Program-made: the position numbers and the translations under genes
Notes under the pieces: generated by a model
Seen by the model: the letters and a program-made list of their open reading frames with translations, nothing else
What the model was told of the DNA's origin: nothing
Database searches by the model: none
Shown: piece after piece, positions 11,601-21,286 of the stretch
Numbering within the stretch: position 1 is the first letter of the stretch
How the letters are laid out: each line of letters starts with the position of its first letter
Source of the DNA: Parietichytrium sp. I65-24A
Lineage: Eukaryota > Sar > Bigyra > Thraustochytrida > Thraustochytriidae
Length of the DNA stretch: 64,000 nt
Reading direction: 5' to 3'
Assembly: GCA_012862575.1 (NCBI GenBank)
Contig: BLSF01000004.1
Span: 1 to 64,000, forward strand

Positions 11601-11630
11601 CCATTCAACCCCACAAGAACCTATTTATAG
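8601..11630 (+). CDS. CAPN7-like: Calpain-7-like cysteine protease (PalB/CAPN7 family)
   Basis: A 1009-residue intronless protein. Start chosen at ATG 8601, the first in-frame ATG, giving MGDKLKLLY, the beginning of an MIT-type helix bundle; two MIT-like segments span about residues 1-145 (AxxLYLKAAEIYLQAL). The CysPc domain covers about 180-530, with all three calpain catalytic residues visible: Cys266 (ADCSF), His443 (THAYAV) and Asn463 (KNPW). Two or three C2-like beta-sandwich domains fill the C-terminus. This is the MIT-CysPc-C2L layout of calpain-7/PalB, which in animals and fungi binds ESCRT-III and works on endosomes. There is no EF-hand penta domain, so it is not a classical calpain. 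Convergent with the Sfi1-like gene. Confidence 0.88.
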   Translation: MGDKLKLLYDTGFEWAARAQEEEQDAAKKRVCLKGAVEAFEEALSLEGNAKHCQVLRTQILNFKEQIKELTEAALALPEADNMVKTALESDQAKDKSTAEKLYLKAAEIYLQALQREGVSPEQAARWKARAGKVIRRVEELKTSSPPPSEVSALPPNATKRGSDTTDKNRQQLDQTRYSDEEIKVLRESSWINGKLFVPWSERDARQEEYRSERVFKDPDGDLTLSEKQMRVFAKWKRAPEILGENPRMIVNINAQNITQEIVADCSFVSSLCIAAHHEQTFKIPLISNIIYPQRDDGKPIFNPSGKYVVKLWYNGSARRVEVDDRFPVSHNSHWLCSYSSVPNELWVSIIEKAYMKLNGGFDFPGSVSGIDLYALTGWIPEVYQIHRNGESDEASSPGVSRMNEETWAKLLSASGHGDVLTTVSTGHISDAQGEALGLVPTHAYAVLCVCQVEGKKLIQLKNPWSRLCWKGKYSAFDSSSWTTELRAALRYDPEAAKKSDKGIFWIDYDSLLENFQVIYMNWNPKLFASRFVIHRQWPQTDGPVDDSYNVGENPQFRLTVNVPVETNGRVKSEAGIVWLLLTRHVTDKRQLLSQDKGDFLTLNVYDRKNGRRVFYPEKALIRGVYSNNPHTLVAFQAKPGKARYTLVVSLFEKTRAVNYTLIVYASQHCSQPAPVLTEIPMHLSYCKQLKGGWDSGSSGGCPRYPGYFSNPQWRIRLKTAPPHGKSTLQCRLLAPKEFAVNLRLFHLDEDALLRAGRVDTADPSLEVGSSGAYRKGFCILELPSSSTSREGPAPTWEPAAKSTYTLVASTFEPERRGPFFLHVEMDVPFLIEPIEPEGSGMLRHDISGDWIEGVSSFGSPNHAAYHRNRSFVFRVSSPIIMMARLQFLPESSVSFESVRWPSLNLALYPVSEEKRLSAGINLGDAICASNGGVYINAPCGALVPKCPLGSGLYALVPSTFRPMSGRFILTVYSSKAIRFRDELENGSPSDNSSASAPEPPFNPTRTYL

Positions 11631-11857
11631 AAATTCTCTAATAAGATAAACAGCAAGTCGGAGCTTTCGTTCTTTATGTTGTTTATGAATGCGAATGTTG
11701 TGACGGTCTATGGCACACCTAGCAATCACTCTCCTGTCCCAAAAAGTACAAGCCCGGAAAAGGTGAGTGGAGTTTCCTTATGTACCGCAGTACCAGACTG
11801 CACAAACCGACTTGCCTTGATCGATTGCGAGTCCTTTTCACTTGTGAGATTTTCATC

Positions 11858-14800
11858 TTACAGGATGGACGCACTCTTTCCCAGCACAGTTTTTGCCTGC
11901 CAGTTAGCGTGAAATCGGTAAAAAACCCGACGCTTCAAAATGGTGCGGCGGTACTCCAGAGCAGCCAACGCCAACAATTTTTGACGTGATCTATGTCGCG
12001 CAAAGTCGGACATGCGAAGAAACACTCTTCGCATCGTCATTTGCTTCCATATTTTATGGACCTTAAAAAGTAGACCCTCAAATCGATCTCGCTCCCTCAC
12101 TGTAGATGAATGCCAATGCCGAAAGACAACCGATAGCTTCCTAGCCGCCATGTTGCAACTAAAGGTGCGATATGCCTGTGCTCTCCTTGCCGCAGACTCT
12201 TGTGCGACTTTTCTCCACTCCTTCAAGACGCGATTCTGGGTTTCGAGCTCCAGTACCAACCTACGATGATAAATTCGAAAGCCCACATCCAAGACTAGCC
12301 TTCGAAGCGCGAAGCGCTTGTGCTGCTGGCTTGCAGCACGCGAGGCTTGGGTTCGCCTTGCCCAAGCGTGAAAGACTTGTTGGGCCAAGCGACGCGCGTG
12401 TTGATGATCCAGCCTCTCCGCCAGGAGCAACGAGTCCCGCTGTCTAGATAAGATGCGACGAACATTAATTACTCGAAGAGTCCATTGCTTCCAAGACACG
12501 AATGTTTGCAACACCAAGCCGACTGATTGATTCCACCCTTTCCATCGGGCCCAGGCTCTCTTCTTTGAGACACTCGCGAATATGTGCCCCAGACGCCACA
12601 CTCTCTTCCAAACTCGCCAAACCCAATTCTTCAATATAATCGCATGCACGCTAGAGATCTTTCGTGCCCCATCTATTCGCGTTTGCCTGGAGTAAGAGAC
12701 AGAAGCTTTCCAGGCGTCGAATGCGGTATGCAGATACTTTCGACGTAAAAGTCTTTTTGCGCGAAGCACCCCGAGCATGTGATCCCTGTTCGCTTTCGCG
12801 AGGCACAATTGACGCCACCTCTGGTACACTTCGTGTAATGCTTTTTGTCGTAGTGCCGAGCTGTGTCGTCTCCAGAGTGTGAAAGATTTTCGAATCGCCA
12901 GGCATCGCAACTTTTTCATGAGAAAGGCAATCTTCCACGAAAACCAGACGCTAGCCTTTACGGACCTTCTGATGATATTGGAGGCAATCTGTCGAGCTCG
13001 CGATGCGGACGCTTTTTGGTGAAGGGTTCGCAGAGCTTTCCGTAGGTAGTGATCATTCGCGCGGTGCATGGATACCTTCTGCATCTGCCTAGAATGCCCG
13101 AACGAAACAAGTGCGGAGAGGCCCCTACGCTGCAACGCATTCTTCTGTATCTTGCAAAGAAGCTCTTCCGAGGTCCAAGGGAAACTGGGATATCCGACAT
13201 TCAGGGCCGTAGCACCATGTCGAGTAAATTCTGACCTAATGAGGCAAGCGAGAAGCTGTTCGCGCCACCTTCGTTCGCCAAGGGTATGCAACCTCCACGC
13301 CTGAAACGCGTTATCCAAGGTCGCAATGCTCTCCCGCAATTGTGATATTCTTGCTGACAAACTTGCATGCCGCCAAGATCGCCAACACCGTGCCTTCAGA
13401 TGATATTCAAACGAGGCGATGGCGCGCTGCATCACTGCGTGTCGACACGCATTGCCTGCAATCGAAGTCAAGCCTTTTCGCTTCAGCCGGGTATGATGCC
13501 ACTGAGAAGCTAGATTCAAAGAGCTCGCACACGCCCGTCCGATCAATGCCCACTCACTCCAAACACGTTCCATATTCCGTCGCCCTAGCTTTGCCTCGTT
13601 GCGCAAAACCTTGGTGCATACCTTCCATGCCTGGAAAGAGCAACGAAGGCTGCGGAAGTACCAAGCGTGGGACGCCTCCAGAAGCTGACGACGTCGTGCT
13701 TTTTGGTTCGCTCTTCTGTGAGACAGCATTCGAAACAAGCGAAGTTTTCCTTGCTTCTCGCTATACTCTCTTGCAACACATATGCTGTACCTTTCCCTCT
13801 TGCGCAACCGCGCATGGTCAGTCAGATTCCGTAAAGCCCGCTGCAGATGATAGATTCTGACTCTTTGAGCACAAATGGCCCTCGCCCGCCAGCTCGCGAC
13901 CCACAAGCCCCATACTTGCTGTGTCAAATTGCGCGCAAGCATTTGCTCCGCAAGGTATCTTCCGGCTCTCCTCTCATGGCATTGGCGAACGTTTTCTTGA
14001 AGTCGCCAAAGCGCCTTTCTGCCTAAAACCATGCGAAACGACTTACAGCTATGACGAATCCGTTGTTGAGAATACCGATTACCTTGCAAGCACGAGAAAG
14101 CGTTCAAAAGCTGAGACTTTATGCGAGCGAGTTCAAAAGACCGTGCCCCCCGGGACAGCTCTGTAGCCTTTCTCCAGCTGGAGAAACTTCGCCACAGGAT
14201 GGCGCGACGTATGACCTTTTCTTTTCGCCCCAGCAGAAGACGCTTTCGCAAACCTCTGAAGAGCCGCTCCCCGGCAATTCGCCGTCGGTATTGATCTCCC
14301 ATGCATGTCGTGCGTGCTCGTTCACACTCTTGCTTCAATGCACTTATCGCCCGTCTGGTTCGAAGAGCAGCCAGGGCTTGGTTGAGCATTTCCGAGGAAT
14401 AATTAATGCAAAGCTGAGACTCTCTGTATCTTCTCAAAGAATCGAGGCCTTTTCGTGTAGCAATTTTTTCTAGATGCTCTTTGGCTAGATATTCATTTCG
14501 CCGAGACTTTAACCGCAACAGCTTCTTCAGACAGCGGATAGCACGCTGCTGCAAACTTTTCGGACCGTTTACGCGCGAGTGCCATTCTATTGTTGCACGA
14601 CAAAGAAGTTTTGCCTTCAGTGCCTCCTTTCTCCGCAACGCCAGGGCAGATAGAAGAGCCTTGAATGCACTCTTTGTCCACAGCACCGTCGCCTTTTTTA
14701 GGCCAGCTTTGCGAGTCCTGTTTTCGCGTAACTTCACCAGGGCTCGCTTTTTCCATGCAACTTGCACAGCTTGTAAAACTATTTCGCGCCTGAGCTTTTC

Positions 14801-16276
14801 TGCGAAGTTATATTGCTGGGCTCGAAGTCTTGCATCGCGCAGGCCTCGGAGTACTTTTCTTCCCGCACGGCGTTTCCTCAGCTCATCAGCCGCGGCCACG
14901 GTAAGAGCAAAGCCTCTCCGTTCCATCAATCCTCCCAACAGTCGATGGGCATGATAGTGCTCAAAGTGTTTCTCGGCCGCGAGAAGAGATAGCTTCTTAA
15001 GAGATGCCTCTCGGACAGCGCAGCGCAACGCAAAGAATACCCTTCGTCTCATCGACTGCTTCCAGTGTACTTCAGCCTTATGGCATTTTCTGCGATTGCT
15101 GAGATTTTCCCGCAGTCTGCATAGAAGATGCTGTCCCCAAAAACTCTTCAGTATTTGGTTGTTGCATCTGACTTGGCTGACTTTGGCGGCATTCTCTTTC
15201 AGTCGCAGGAGTGCTCTTTGGGCTTTTCTACGCTCCCATAGTCGTGAAATTAGGTCGCCGTACTTTCGTTCGCGAATTAATTGTGTCAGGTTCGACAAGA
15301 TAACCTTTCCCCATTTTCTACGCGCACCCAGCCGTCCAACGCGGCGTTGTCCTTCGCGCACGGCATTGCTTTGAAGTGCGCTAATGCATCGTCGAGTGGC
15401 ACGTAACCACCAATGTACAGTAGCGTCCCGAAGGATACGCTGTCTAGCTGCATTTACGCATAGTTTCGACATTGTCATGCGCTCCGCGTACATCGTTCGA
15501 TGGGCATCGCTGGCCTTGAGAGCGTGGACACGCTTCAGAAATTCTTTCAGCTTTCGAAAATGTTTGAGCAAAAGGATTCGGGACTGATGAGCATTCGCCA
15601 ATTGAGCGAGGCGGGCTTTGGACAGGTTTCGGTGCAACCTTTTGCATACGAGACGCATCATTTTTACTCTCCAGGCACTACACGCAACTCGCTCCACACG
15701 TTTCTCGGCGCAATTGTGCCTGAGCGCGATAAAATATCGCTTCAAAGTGGTCAACGTGCCAAGTTGAGCAATCTCTTTCATCAGTGACGACCGAGCCAGA
15801 TTTCTCCTAAGGGCTTTGATAAATTTAGACTTTAGCTTTGCGCGATAGAGATAGTCGCCGACTTCGCGCCTTTGTGCGTTAATTCGCCCATGGCGAACCT
15901 TGGCAAGCAACCTCAGCAACACTTTTGCCCTAGCTCCATCCTCCCAATAAGCCTCACATTGCTCCTTGATCAGCTCTCCTTGCTGCCTGCAAATCACTCG
16001 GGCTCTCCAGTGTCTGAAAGCAATGGTCACGGCCCAAGCGTCCGACAGCGCCATAGCATGCAACGTCAGCGGCCTGAAGAGACTCGGCACAAAAGGCAAG
16101 CAAGGTAAAGATCCTCGTATCCAACGAAAAATTGCTCGGATATGAACCGGGTGCCTTAGCGCCGCTACCTCAAGGCGGCGTACTGCGGACCATCGTAACA
16201 AGAGCGATTGCGCAAGCTTATTCTCTTCGGATGCCAACGTTCGCCTCTCGCTTAGTGCAGTTTGAAGTGCCTCCAT
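11858..16276 (-). CDS. Sfi1-like centrin-binding repeat protein
   Basis: A 1472-residue intronless protein starting at ATG 16276 and ending TAA at 11858. Throughout, it consists of Arg/Lys/Trp-rich helical repeats of about 25-40 residues with the pattern F/W-x-x-W-(R/K) and L-x-x-L, for example AFDAWKASV, VYQRWRQL, VWRVWKRVW and SWKQWTL. This is the Sfi1/spindle-body pattern, in which one long helix binds many centrins. It is basic, with no other domain. Sfi1-type proteins sit at centrosomes, spindle pole bodies and basal bodies. The length is larger than yeast Sfi1 (about 950). Exact partner and site are inferred. 227 bp separate its stop from the calpain stop. Confidence 0.75.
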   Translation of the reverse strand: MEALQTALSERRTLASEENKLAQSLLLRWSAVRRLEVAALRHPVHIRAIFRWIRGSLPCLPFVPSLFRPLTLHAMALSDAWAVTIAFRHWRARVICRQQGELIKEQCEAYWEDGARAKVLLRLLAKVRHGRINAQRREVGDYLYRAKLKSKFIKALRRNLARSSLMKEIAQLGTLTTLKRYFIALRHNCAEKRVERVACSAWRVKMMRLVCKRLHRNLSKARLAQLANAHQSRILLLKHFRKLKEFLKRVHALKASDAHRTMYAERMTMSKLCVNAARQRILRDATVHWWLRATRRCISALQSNAVREGQRRVGRLGARRKWGKVILSNLTQLIRERKYGDLISRLWERRKAQRALLRLKENAAKVSQVRCNNQILKSFWGQHLLCRLRENLSNRRKCHKAEVHWKQSMRRRVFFALRCAVREASLKKLSLLAAEKHFEHYHAHRLLGGLMERRGFALTVAAADELRKRRAGRKVLRGLRDARLRAQQYNFAEKLRREIVLQAVQVAWKKRALVKLRENRTRKAGLKKATVLWTKSAFKALLSALALRRKEALKAKLLCRATIEWHSRVNGPKSLQQRAIRCLKKLLRLKSRRNEYLAKEHLEKIATRKGLDSLRRYRESQLCINYSSEMLNQALAALRTRRAISALKQECERARTTCMGDQYRRRIAGERLFRGLRKRLLLGRKEKVIRRAILWRSFSSWRKATELSRGARSFELARIKSQLLNAFSCLQGNRYSQQRIRHSCKSFRMVLGRKALWRLQENVRQCHERRAGRYLAEQMLARNLTQQVWGLWVASWRARAICAQRVRIYHLQRALRNLTDHARLRKRERYSICVAREYSEKQGKLRLFRMLSHRRANQKARRRQLLEASHAWYFRSLRCSFQAWKVCTKVLRNEAKLGRRNMERVWSEWALIGRACASSLNLASQWHHTRLKRKGLTSIAGNACRHAVMQRAIASFEYHLKARCWRSWRHASLSARISQLRESIATLDNAFQAWRLHTLGERRWREQLLACLIRSEFTRHGATALNVGYPSFPWTSEELLCKIQKNALQRRGLSALVSFGHSRQMQKVSMHRANDHYLRKALRTLHQKASASRARQIASNIIRRSVKASVWFSWKIAFLMKKLRCLAIRKSFTLWRRHSSALRQKALHEVYQRWRQLCLAKANRDHMLGVLRAKRLLRRKYLHTAFDAWKASVSYSRQTRIDGARKISSVHAIILKNWVWRVWKRVWRLGHIFASVSKKRAWARWKGWNQSVGLVLQTFVSWKQWTLRVINVRRILSRQRDSLLLAERLDHQHARRLAQQVFHAWARRTQASRAASQQHKRFALRRLVLDVGFRIYHRRLVLELETQNRVLKEWRKVAQESAARRAQAYRTFSCNMAARKLSVVFRHWHSSTVRERDRFEGLLFKVHKIWKQMTMRRVFLRMSDFARHRSRQKLLALAALEYRRTILKRRVFYRFHANWQAKTVLGKSASIL

Positions 16277-18325
16277 TGCACCCCAGCTTCTTAGTGTACA
16301 GAATTGCAGCCGACTGAGTCATGTGCTCCTTGCCCCGCGCCAAAGACGCCGGGCCGCCGGTTCCGCGGCAATTCTTCTTGGCGTGAGTTTGCGAGCCCCT
16401 CGGCGAGGATGGCCGCGGTTGCAATTCTTACTCTTCGAAAGTCTACCTGTCTCACTCAGTATAGCTGACAACTGATCCTTGGTAATTAAAAAAAAAAGCC
16501 AAACTTGAAGACACACAGAAATTGCGCCAGCTTGTTCAATTTTCCCGCTCGAGCCGCGGCGCGTGACTGCGAGTCACCTTGGCTTCTTCCTTTTGCGTAC
16601 CCGGCCCCGCAGCGGGTACCGTTGATTCACTGTTCGCTGCCGGGCGTATCTCCTGCTTACCGTGCAATAAAACACGCTTGTTAGTTCCATTGCCTCTCCT
16701 GTTGCCAAGCCTGAATGCCCTTGCAAACCATGCGCTCACTTGAAACGATGCACTCACGTTAAAACACTCTCTCACGTTCACAATGTCAATTGTCTCTGCT
16801 CTTGCTTGCCCTTGCAGGACCACGTCCAGTTACTGTCTGGTACCGGTACTGGTACGCGTTTAACTTGAGACTGTCACGTTGCAGAGTAGACGACCTACTT
16901 TCCATTATGAAAATAAAACACGTGGAAAATGTAGAGTCCGCTGCCAATCAAGTCTTTCGACTCCCCCTCAACGGTGCTGTCATCGCCGAATCGAATTGTT
17001 TTCGAGCAGATCCGTCAATGTCTTCTTCATGACTGCGCTCAGTGGCTTTCTCTTAGCGCCTTTACTTTCTCGTCCGCCATTTGTGACGTATGGAAGGATA
17101 CCATCTTCTATCGTCCATCGTCTATCTTTTCCGTCACTCATTGTCCATCGGTGTCGATTGCGCGTTCTTCTTCAATGCTTCACAGCTCGCTCTACCCAAA
17201 AAGAGGCGAATTTCACGAGCACGTCATAGACATTGAGGCAAGGTCACGGAAACTATGGGAATCTTGGAACCGAGGTTTCACTGGCAGTGGGGAAGCAAAG
17301 CCGCGTCCTGATCCCTCTTCAGCCACCCCGACAATGCCAAACCATTGGAACTACATTGCTTCGGCGGCCAACAATCGACAAGGAGGCAACAAAAGAGCAA
17401 GAATACGCAGTGGCTTGCAGCAACACCGACAAAGCCCCATCCTTCGAGGCTCTCTGCATCCACTGGCCTCCATCTCGGGAAGATCCAAGGCGGTTCCAGT
17501 GGTTCGGAGCTCGCTTTGCGGCAGGGATGGCCACACCAGCCGAGTAGTCAGTCATTCTTCGCTGCCAAGACTTGTGCGAGAGAAACGACAACGTCGCACA
17601 GTACCTAGAAGCCTTTCAGAAAAGATAGAAGATGGAGCACAACCCTTTGGTCGGCCTTGAGCTGGTTATCGCCAAAAGGAGAACCACAGAGGAATGCAAA
17701 GGACCGTTCTGTCAGTCATACAGAAAAAGTGGAAATTGGAAAAGATACGAGTCCAACCTGAATTCTAAAATCAAGTGAAAATTCGAATTCAAATTTCGAT
17801 TTGAAAAAATTTCCCCCCAAATCTTCTTTCTACCTACCACTCTAGCTAGTAGCTAGATAATCGCACCACTAATAGCCTCCTGCTATCACCATCTACCCTC
17901 ATCCCCATCATCCACCAATACATAAAACCCTCTACCACCAGCAAATGGCCCTCTATCTCCATCCTACCAACTATCATAACCATCGCTAACCTAAGCCGCC
18001 GAGGCGCTAGTACCCTCGACAGATTTTCGCCTCTCTATACTCTCTATTCTCTATTCTCTCTATCAAAATACGAAGGCACTCTACAACCAATAGCAGGAGC
18101 GCTAGCAGCTAGCTAGCAAAAGCTGCTGTGACTTGTGATGGTGACTTGTGATGATGACTTGTGAATTTTGACAGAGCAGAGAGAGAGAGAGGAGCGCGAA
18201 TAAGGGCAAGAAGCGGCTGAGGAAGAGAGTGGCTCTAGCACAGACGCAAGGTGCGCGATCTCGTACCAACTTGGGAGGCACTGTGAGAGTGAGAGTGAGA
18301 GTGAGAGAGATAGAGGCGGGCGACA
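16277..18325. other. Intergenic between divergent Sfi1-like and ARM genes
   Basis: No firm gene. One plus frame (17233-17778) stays coherent but has two TAGs and no motif. A CT/GA-rich segment and a GTGAGA repeat (18282-18311) lie just before ATG 18326, probably in the 5' leader. Confidence 0.55.
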
Positions 18326-20350
18326 ATGGTCAGCGAGGCGTCGGAGGTGACGGCCAAGCCGGAGAGCGAGGGTGCCGGCGCGCAGGGAGAGGCCGGTTCG
18401 GAGGCCGATGTGCAGGCGAAGCTGTCAGAGGTATTGAAGATGATCGATAGCGTGTTTGAAGAAGGGCTGGCGTACCTCAAGTCGTTTGAAGGGGCGGAGG
18501 CGCAGATCAAGAAATTGTACGAGACGGCGCTGCTGAATAATCTGAGCACGGAGAATATCGAAGAGGCTCTGAATCACAAAAAGATTGAGATGAGACTCAA
18601 ATCGAACGAGGAAATCGTCACGGAGTTTCCGAATCCTCTTTCGCTGCTTAGCCGGCGCCTATTGACGCCGATTCTCTGCGACTCGAGGTTTGCCAAGACA
18701 ACCTCGCGTAAAGACAAGGACCATCAAGGGGCAGATACGGCTCCTGGGAGCAAGAGTGGCTCTGCGGAGACGCTTCCAGATGGAAAACTAGACCCTCATC
18801 TGATGGAGCCTCACGAGCTGATGGACTCGCTCGAAGCCAACCTGAAAGACATTGACTGGGTCCTCAAATGTGTGCGCGCTATGAGGGAACTAGCGAAAGA
18901 GAACGCCTCTTTCTTGAACTCGTTCATGAGCCATCATCGCTGTGCTACGCTCCTAATAGAAGCTCTGCGAGTGAACAACTGCCAGAACCGTGCCTTGTGC
19001 AAAGCCGCAATACCGCTCCTCGAAGCACTGGCTCCCTCAGAGAAAGCGAAAGAAGATCTCGTTGGCCAAGTGGGAGTTGTGAAGGTAGTCTTGGATGTGA
19101 TGGCTGCCTGTCCCGAGGCGACTCAGGTGCTCGTGCACTGCTGCCATTTCTTACAACAGTTGTCGAGCGTCGCACCATTGAAGACAAAATTAGCAGAGTT
19201 GGGAGTGGTGGAAGCGGTGGTGACGGCGATGCGGTCTTCTAACTGGACTGAGCTGCAGCAAAACTCATGCACTATCTTTTGGAACTTGAGCTTTCATCAC
19301 GACGAGAACAAGGCTTTGCTGCGCAAGCTGGGGGCGTTGGATCAGTTGGCAAACGTTCTGCAATCGCAGGTCTGGAGCTTGGCGCAATCAACCACAGCCA
19401 TAGGGGCTCTCGAATCCCTCTCAGTTGATGCAGAAAACGAGGCCCGAATCATTGAGCTTTCAGTGGTTTCGCATCTTGTTCGCTCGATGGAGAAGTGGAG
19501 AAATAACACTGTTGTTCAAAGCCGATCCATCGGTCTGTTGTTCAACTTGTGCTTTGGCAAAAAGTATGATGCAGAGCGGGCTATGGATATCGTGAGACAG
19601 AATGGGCTGGTGGCGCTAAATCATATCCTTGCCAACTATGTCTCGGAGCATTCTTTGATCATGAGCGCTATGGGCTGCATACAATATTTGGCTGCAGACA
19701 AAGTTCTAGTTGAGGAGCTCGAAAAGGCTGGTATCCTTGCAAGGACAAAGGAGCTCAAGGCCGAATACGCGTTGATCAAGCCGAGAAGCGATGCGATCGG
19801 CATGTTGCTCAAGCAGATTGAAAACACTTTGTCCGCCGTGAAGAGTGCAGAGAAAAAGAGCCCACAAACAGCTGCTACGGTCGCAAAGGCCGAGGAGGAA
19901 GAGCTGGTAGCGAGCGAGGAAGATGCCGACACCGCCAAAGCGGTTAAGGTTAAAGCTGAGCAGGCCACAACAGTGCGCGCTACGAGCAAGACTGGCAAAG
20001 CTGACAAGAAGAAGCTCAAAGCGAAGAGAAAGAAGACCAAGAAAGATGTAGAAGGAGAGAAAAATCAGAACGGTGTCGCAGAAGGCGATGGGAACTCGTC
20101 CAAGGCACGAAAGCGCAAGCGAAATGATGACAAAGGAGAAGACGACGTAAGTGTAATGGTGGACCTGAAGAAAAAGAAACTGGAGTATACAAAATGTCCC
20201 CAAAAGCATGGGTTGCAGAGAATTGCAATCGAGCAGACTGGCCTCAAGTGTGACAAGTGCGACAAAAGTTTGGACGAGGAGAAGTGGACATTTTCTTGCA
20301 TCAAATGTGACTACGACATTTGTCAAACTTGTGCGACAACCCCTGCCTAG
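18326..20350 (+). CDS. Armadillo-repeat protein with C-terminal Cys-rich zinc domain
   Basis: A 674-residue intronless protein from ATG 18326. The N-terminal 150 residues are acidic and helical. About 170-490 is an alpha-solenoid of armadillo-type repeats (CKAAIPLLEALAPSEKAKEDL, NSCTIFWNLSFHHDENKALLRKLGALDQLANVL, GCIQYLAADKVLVEELEKAGI). A Lys/Glu-rich linker (about 520-620) contains KKKLKAKRKKTKK and KARKRKR, likely nuclear signals. The last 53 residues hold CPQKHGL, CDKC, CIKC and CQTC, a paired-cysteine zinc-binding fold like the C1/ZZ class. The combination suggests a nuclear scaffold, but the function is unknown. Convergent with the heat shock factor gene. Confidence 0.8.
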   Translation: MVSEASEVTAKPESEGAGAQGEAGSEADVQAKLSEVLKMIDSVFEEGLAYLKSFEGAEAQIKKLYETALLNNLSTENIEEALNHKKIEMRLKSNEEIVTEFPNPLSLLSRRLLTPILCDSRFAKTTSRKDKDHQGADTAPGSKSGSAETLPDGKLDPHLMEPHELMDSLEANLKDIDWVLKCVRAMRELAKENASFLNSFMSHHRCATLLIEALRVNNCQNRALCKAAIPLLEALAPSEKAKEDLVGQVGVVKVVLDVMAACPEATQVLVHCCHFLQQLSSVAPLKTKLAELGVVEAVVTAMRSSNWTELQQNSCTIFWNLSFHHDENKALLRKLGALDQLANVLQSQVWSLAQSTTAIGALESLSVDAENEARIIELSVVSHLVRSMEKWRNNTVVQSRSIGLLFNLCFGKKYDAERAMDIVRQNGLVALNHILANYVSEHSLIMSAMGCIQYLAADKVLVEELEKAGILARTKELKAEYALIKPRSDAIGMLLKQIENTLSAVKSAEKKSPQTAATVAKAEEEELVASEEDADTAKAVKVKAEQATTVRATSKTGKADKKKLKAKRKKTKKDVEGEKNQNGVAEGDGNSSKARKRKRNDDKGEDDVSVMVDLKKKKLEYTKCPQKHGLQRIAIEQTGLKCDKCDKSLDEEKWTFSCIKCDYDICQTCATTPA

Positions 20351-21286
20351 CTCTCTGTGTGATTTCTCCCTGCCGCTGCTGTCTCATCCTGTTTCTGGTT
20401 TGATGAGGCTGTGGCAGTAGGGCCAAGCAAGATGGTTGAGATGAATTGTTTGCACGAATGCCAAATGGAGGTGGTTCTCCTGGCAAGCGAGAGGTTTTGG
20501 GCCTGTGCCTGGGCGCGAAGGCAACATTTTTTCATTATTTCTCTCACCGCCAAAGGGAGCTTGTGATTGATCGGCTACTCAAGAGGGCGAAGTGCCGAAT
20601 CTTTTAAGAGTATTGCAAGGGATTATTTGGAGGAGCAAAAGTGTGTACGAATTACTCCAGAAGAATTTTTTGATCTTGATTTCTATGTGTCGCAGTGACT
20701 TTTTTCCTCTTTTTTTTGTTTTTGTTTTGTTTTGAAACTTGAGTCCTTCCAAAGAAGGGGACGAAAAAGCTGTTGTGCATCAACGTTTCATACAAAACAC
20801 CAGCGGAGGATTTTGTTGAACTCGAAGAGCGATGTTTCTCTCTGACGATGCAGTTGGAGATTGGGCCACGAGGCCAGCGAAGCGTCTTGATCGACGATCT
20901 ATTGCTTGACTGTCATACATTATTCGAGAATAGCGGGAGAAGGACATTGCAAAGAGCGTTGCTGGTTAGTTCTGTCATCTTTAAAGACAACAATGAAACA
21001 GACACCTTGCTGTATACCAAAAGTATATATAAATTCTTTGTTTGTTTTTTCCTGGAGGGGGAAAAAAAATCAACTAGTGAAACGAGCTACTAAGGCTGCT
21101 CCACTAGCTAGCTAGGAGTGACGTGAAGAAAGAAAGCGTTCTGCAGCACAAACACACAAAGTGTTGCGTGCACGAAGCGCTTGGATAGAGAGAAAAGTGC
21201 AGTATTTTAATGTGTGAATTCGATCCACAAGTCAAGCAATTTGTCAGCAGTGCAAGTGAAGAAGATAGAAAAAGGAGACTTCCCGC
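20351..21286. other. Convergent 3' flanks, no gene seen
   Basis: Holds the 3' ends of the ARM and HSF genes. A T-rich tract at about 20700-20740 follows the first gene. Short frames only. Confidence 0.6.

Noticed and set aside
16974-17660. 228-codon plus frame
   Set aside because: No motif, Arg/Ser-rich, overlaps another open frame of similar quality; likely composition.
17233-17778. A second plus frame with two internal TAG codons that looks coherent
   Set aside because: Readthrough or a pseudogene is possible, but no family match and no other sign of recoding in the window.
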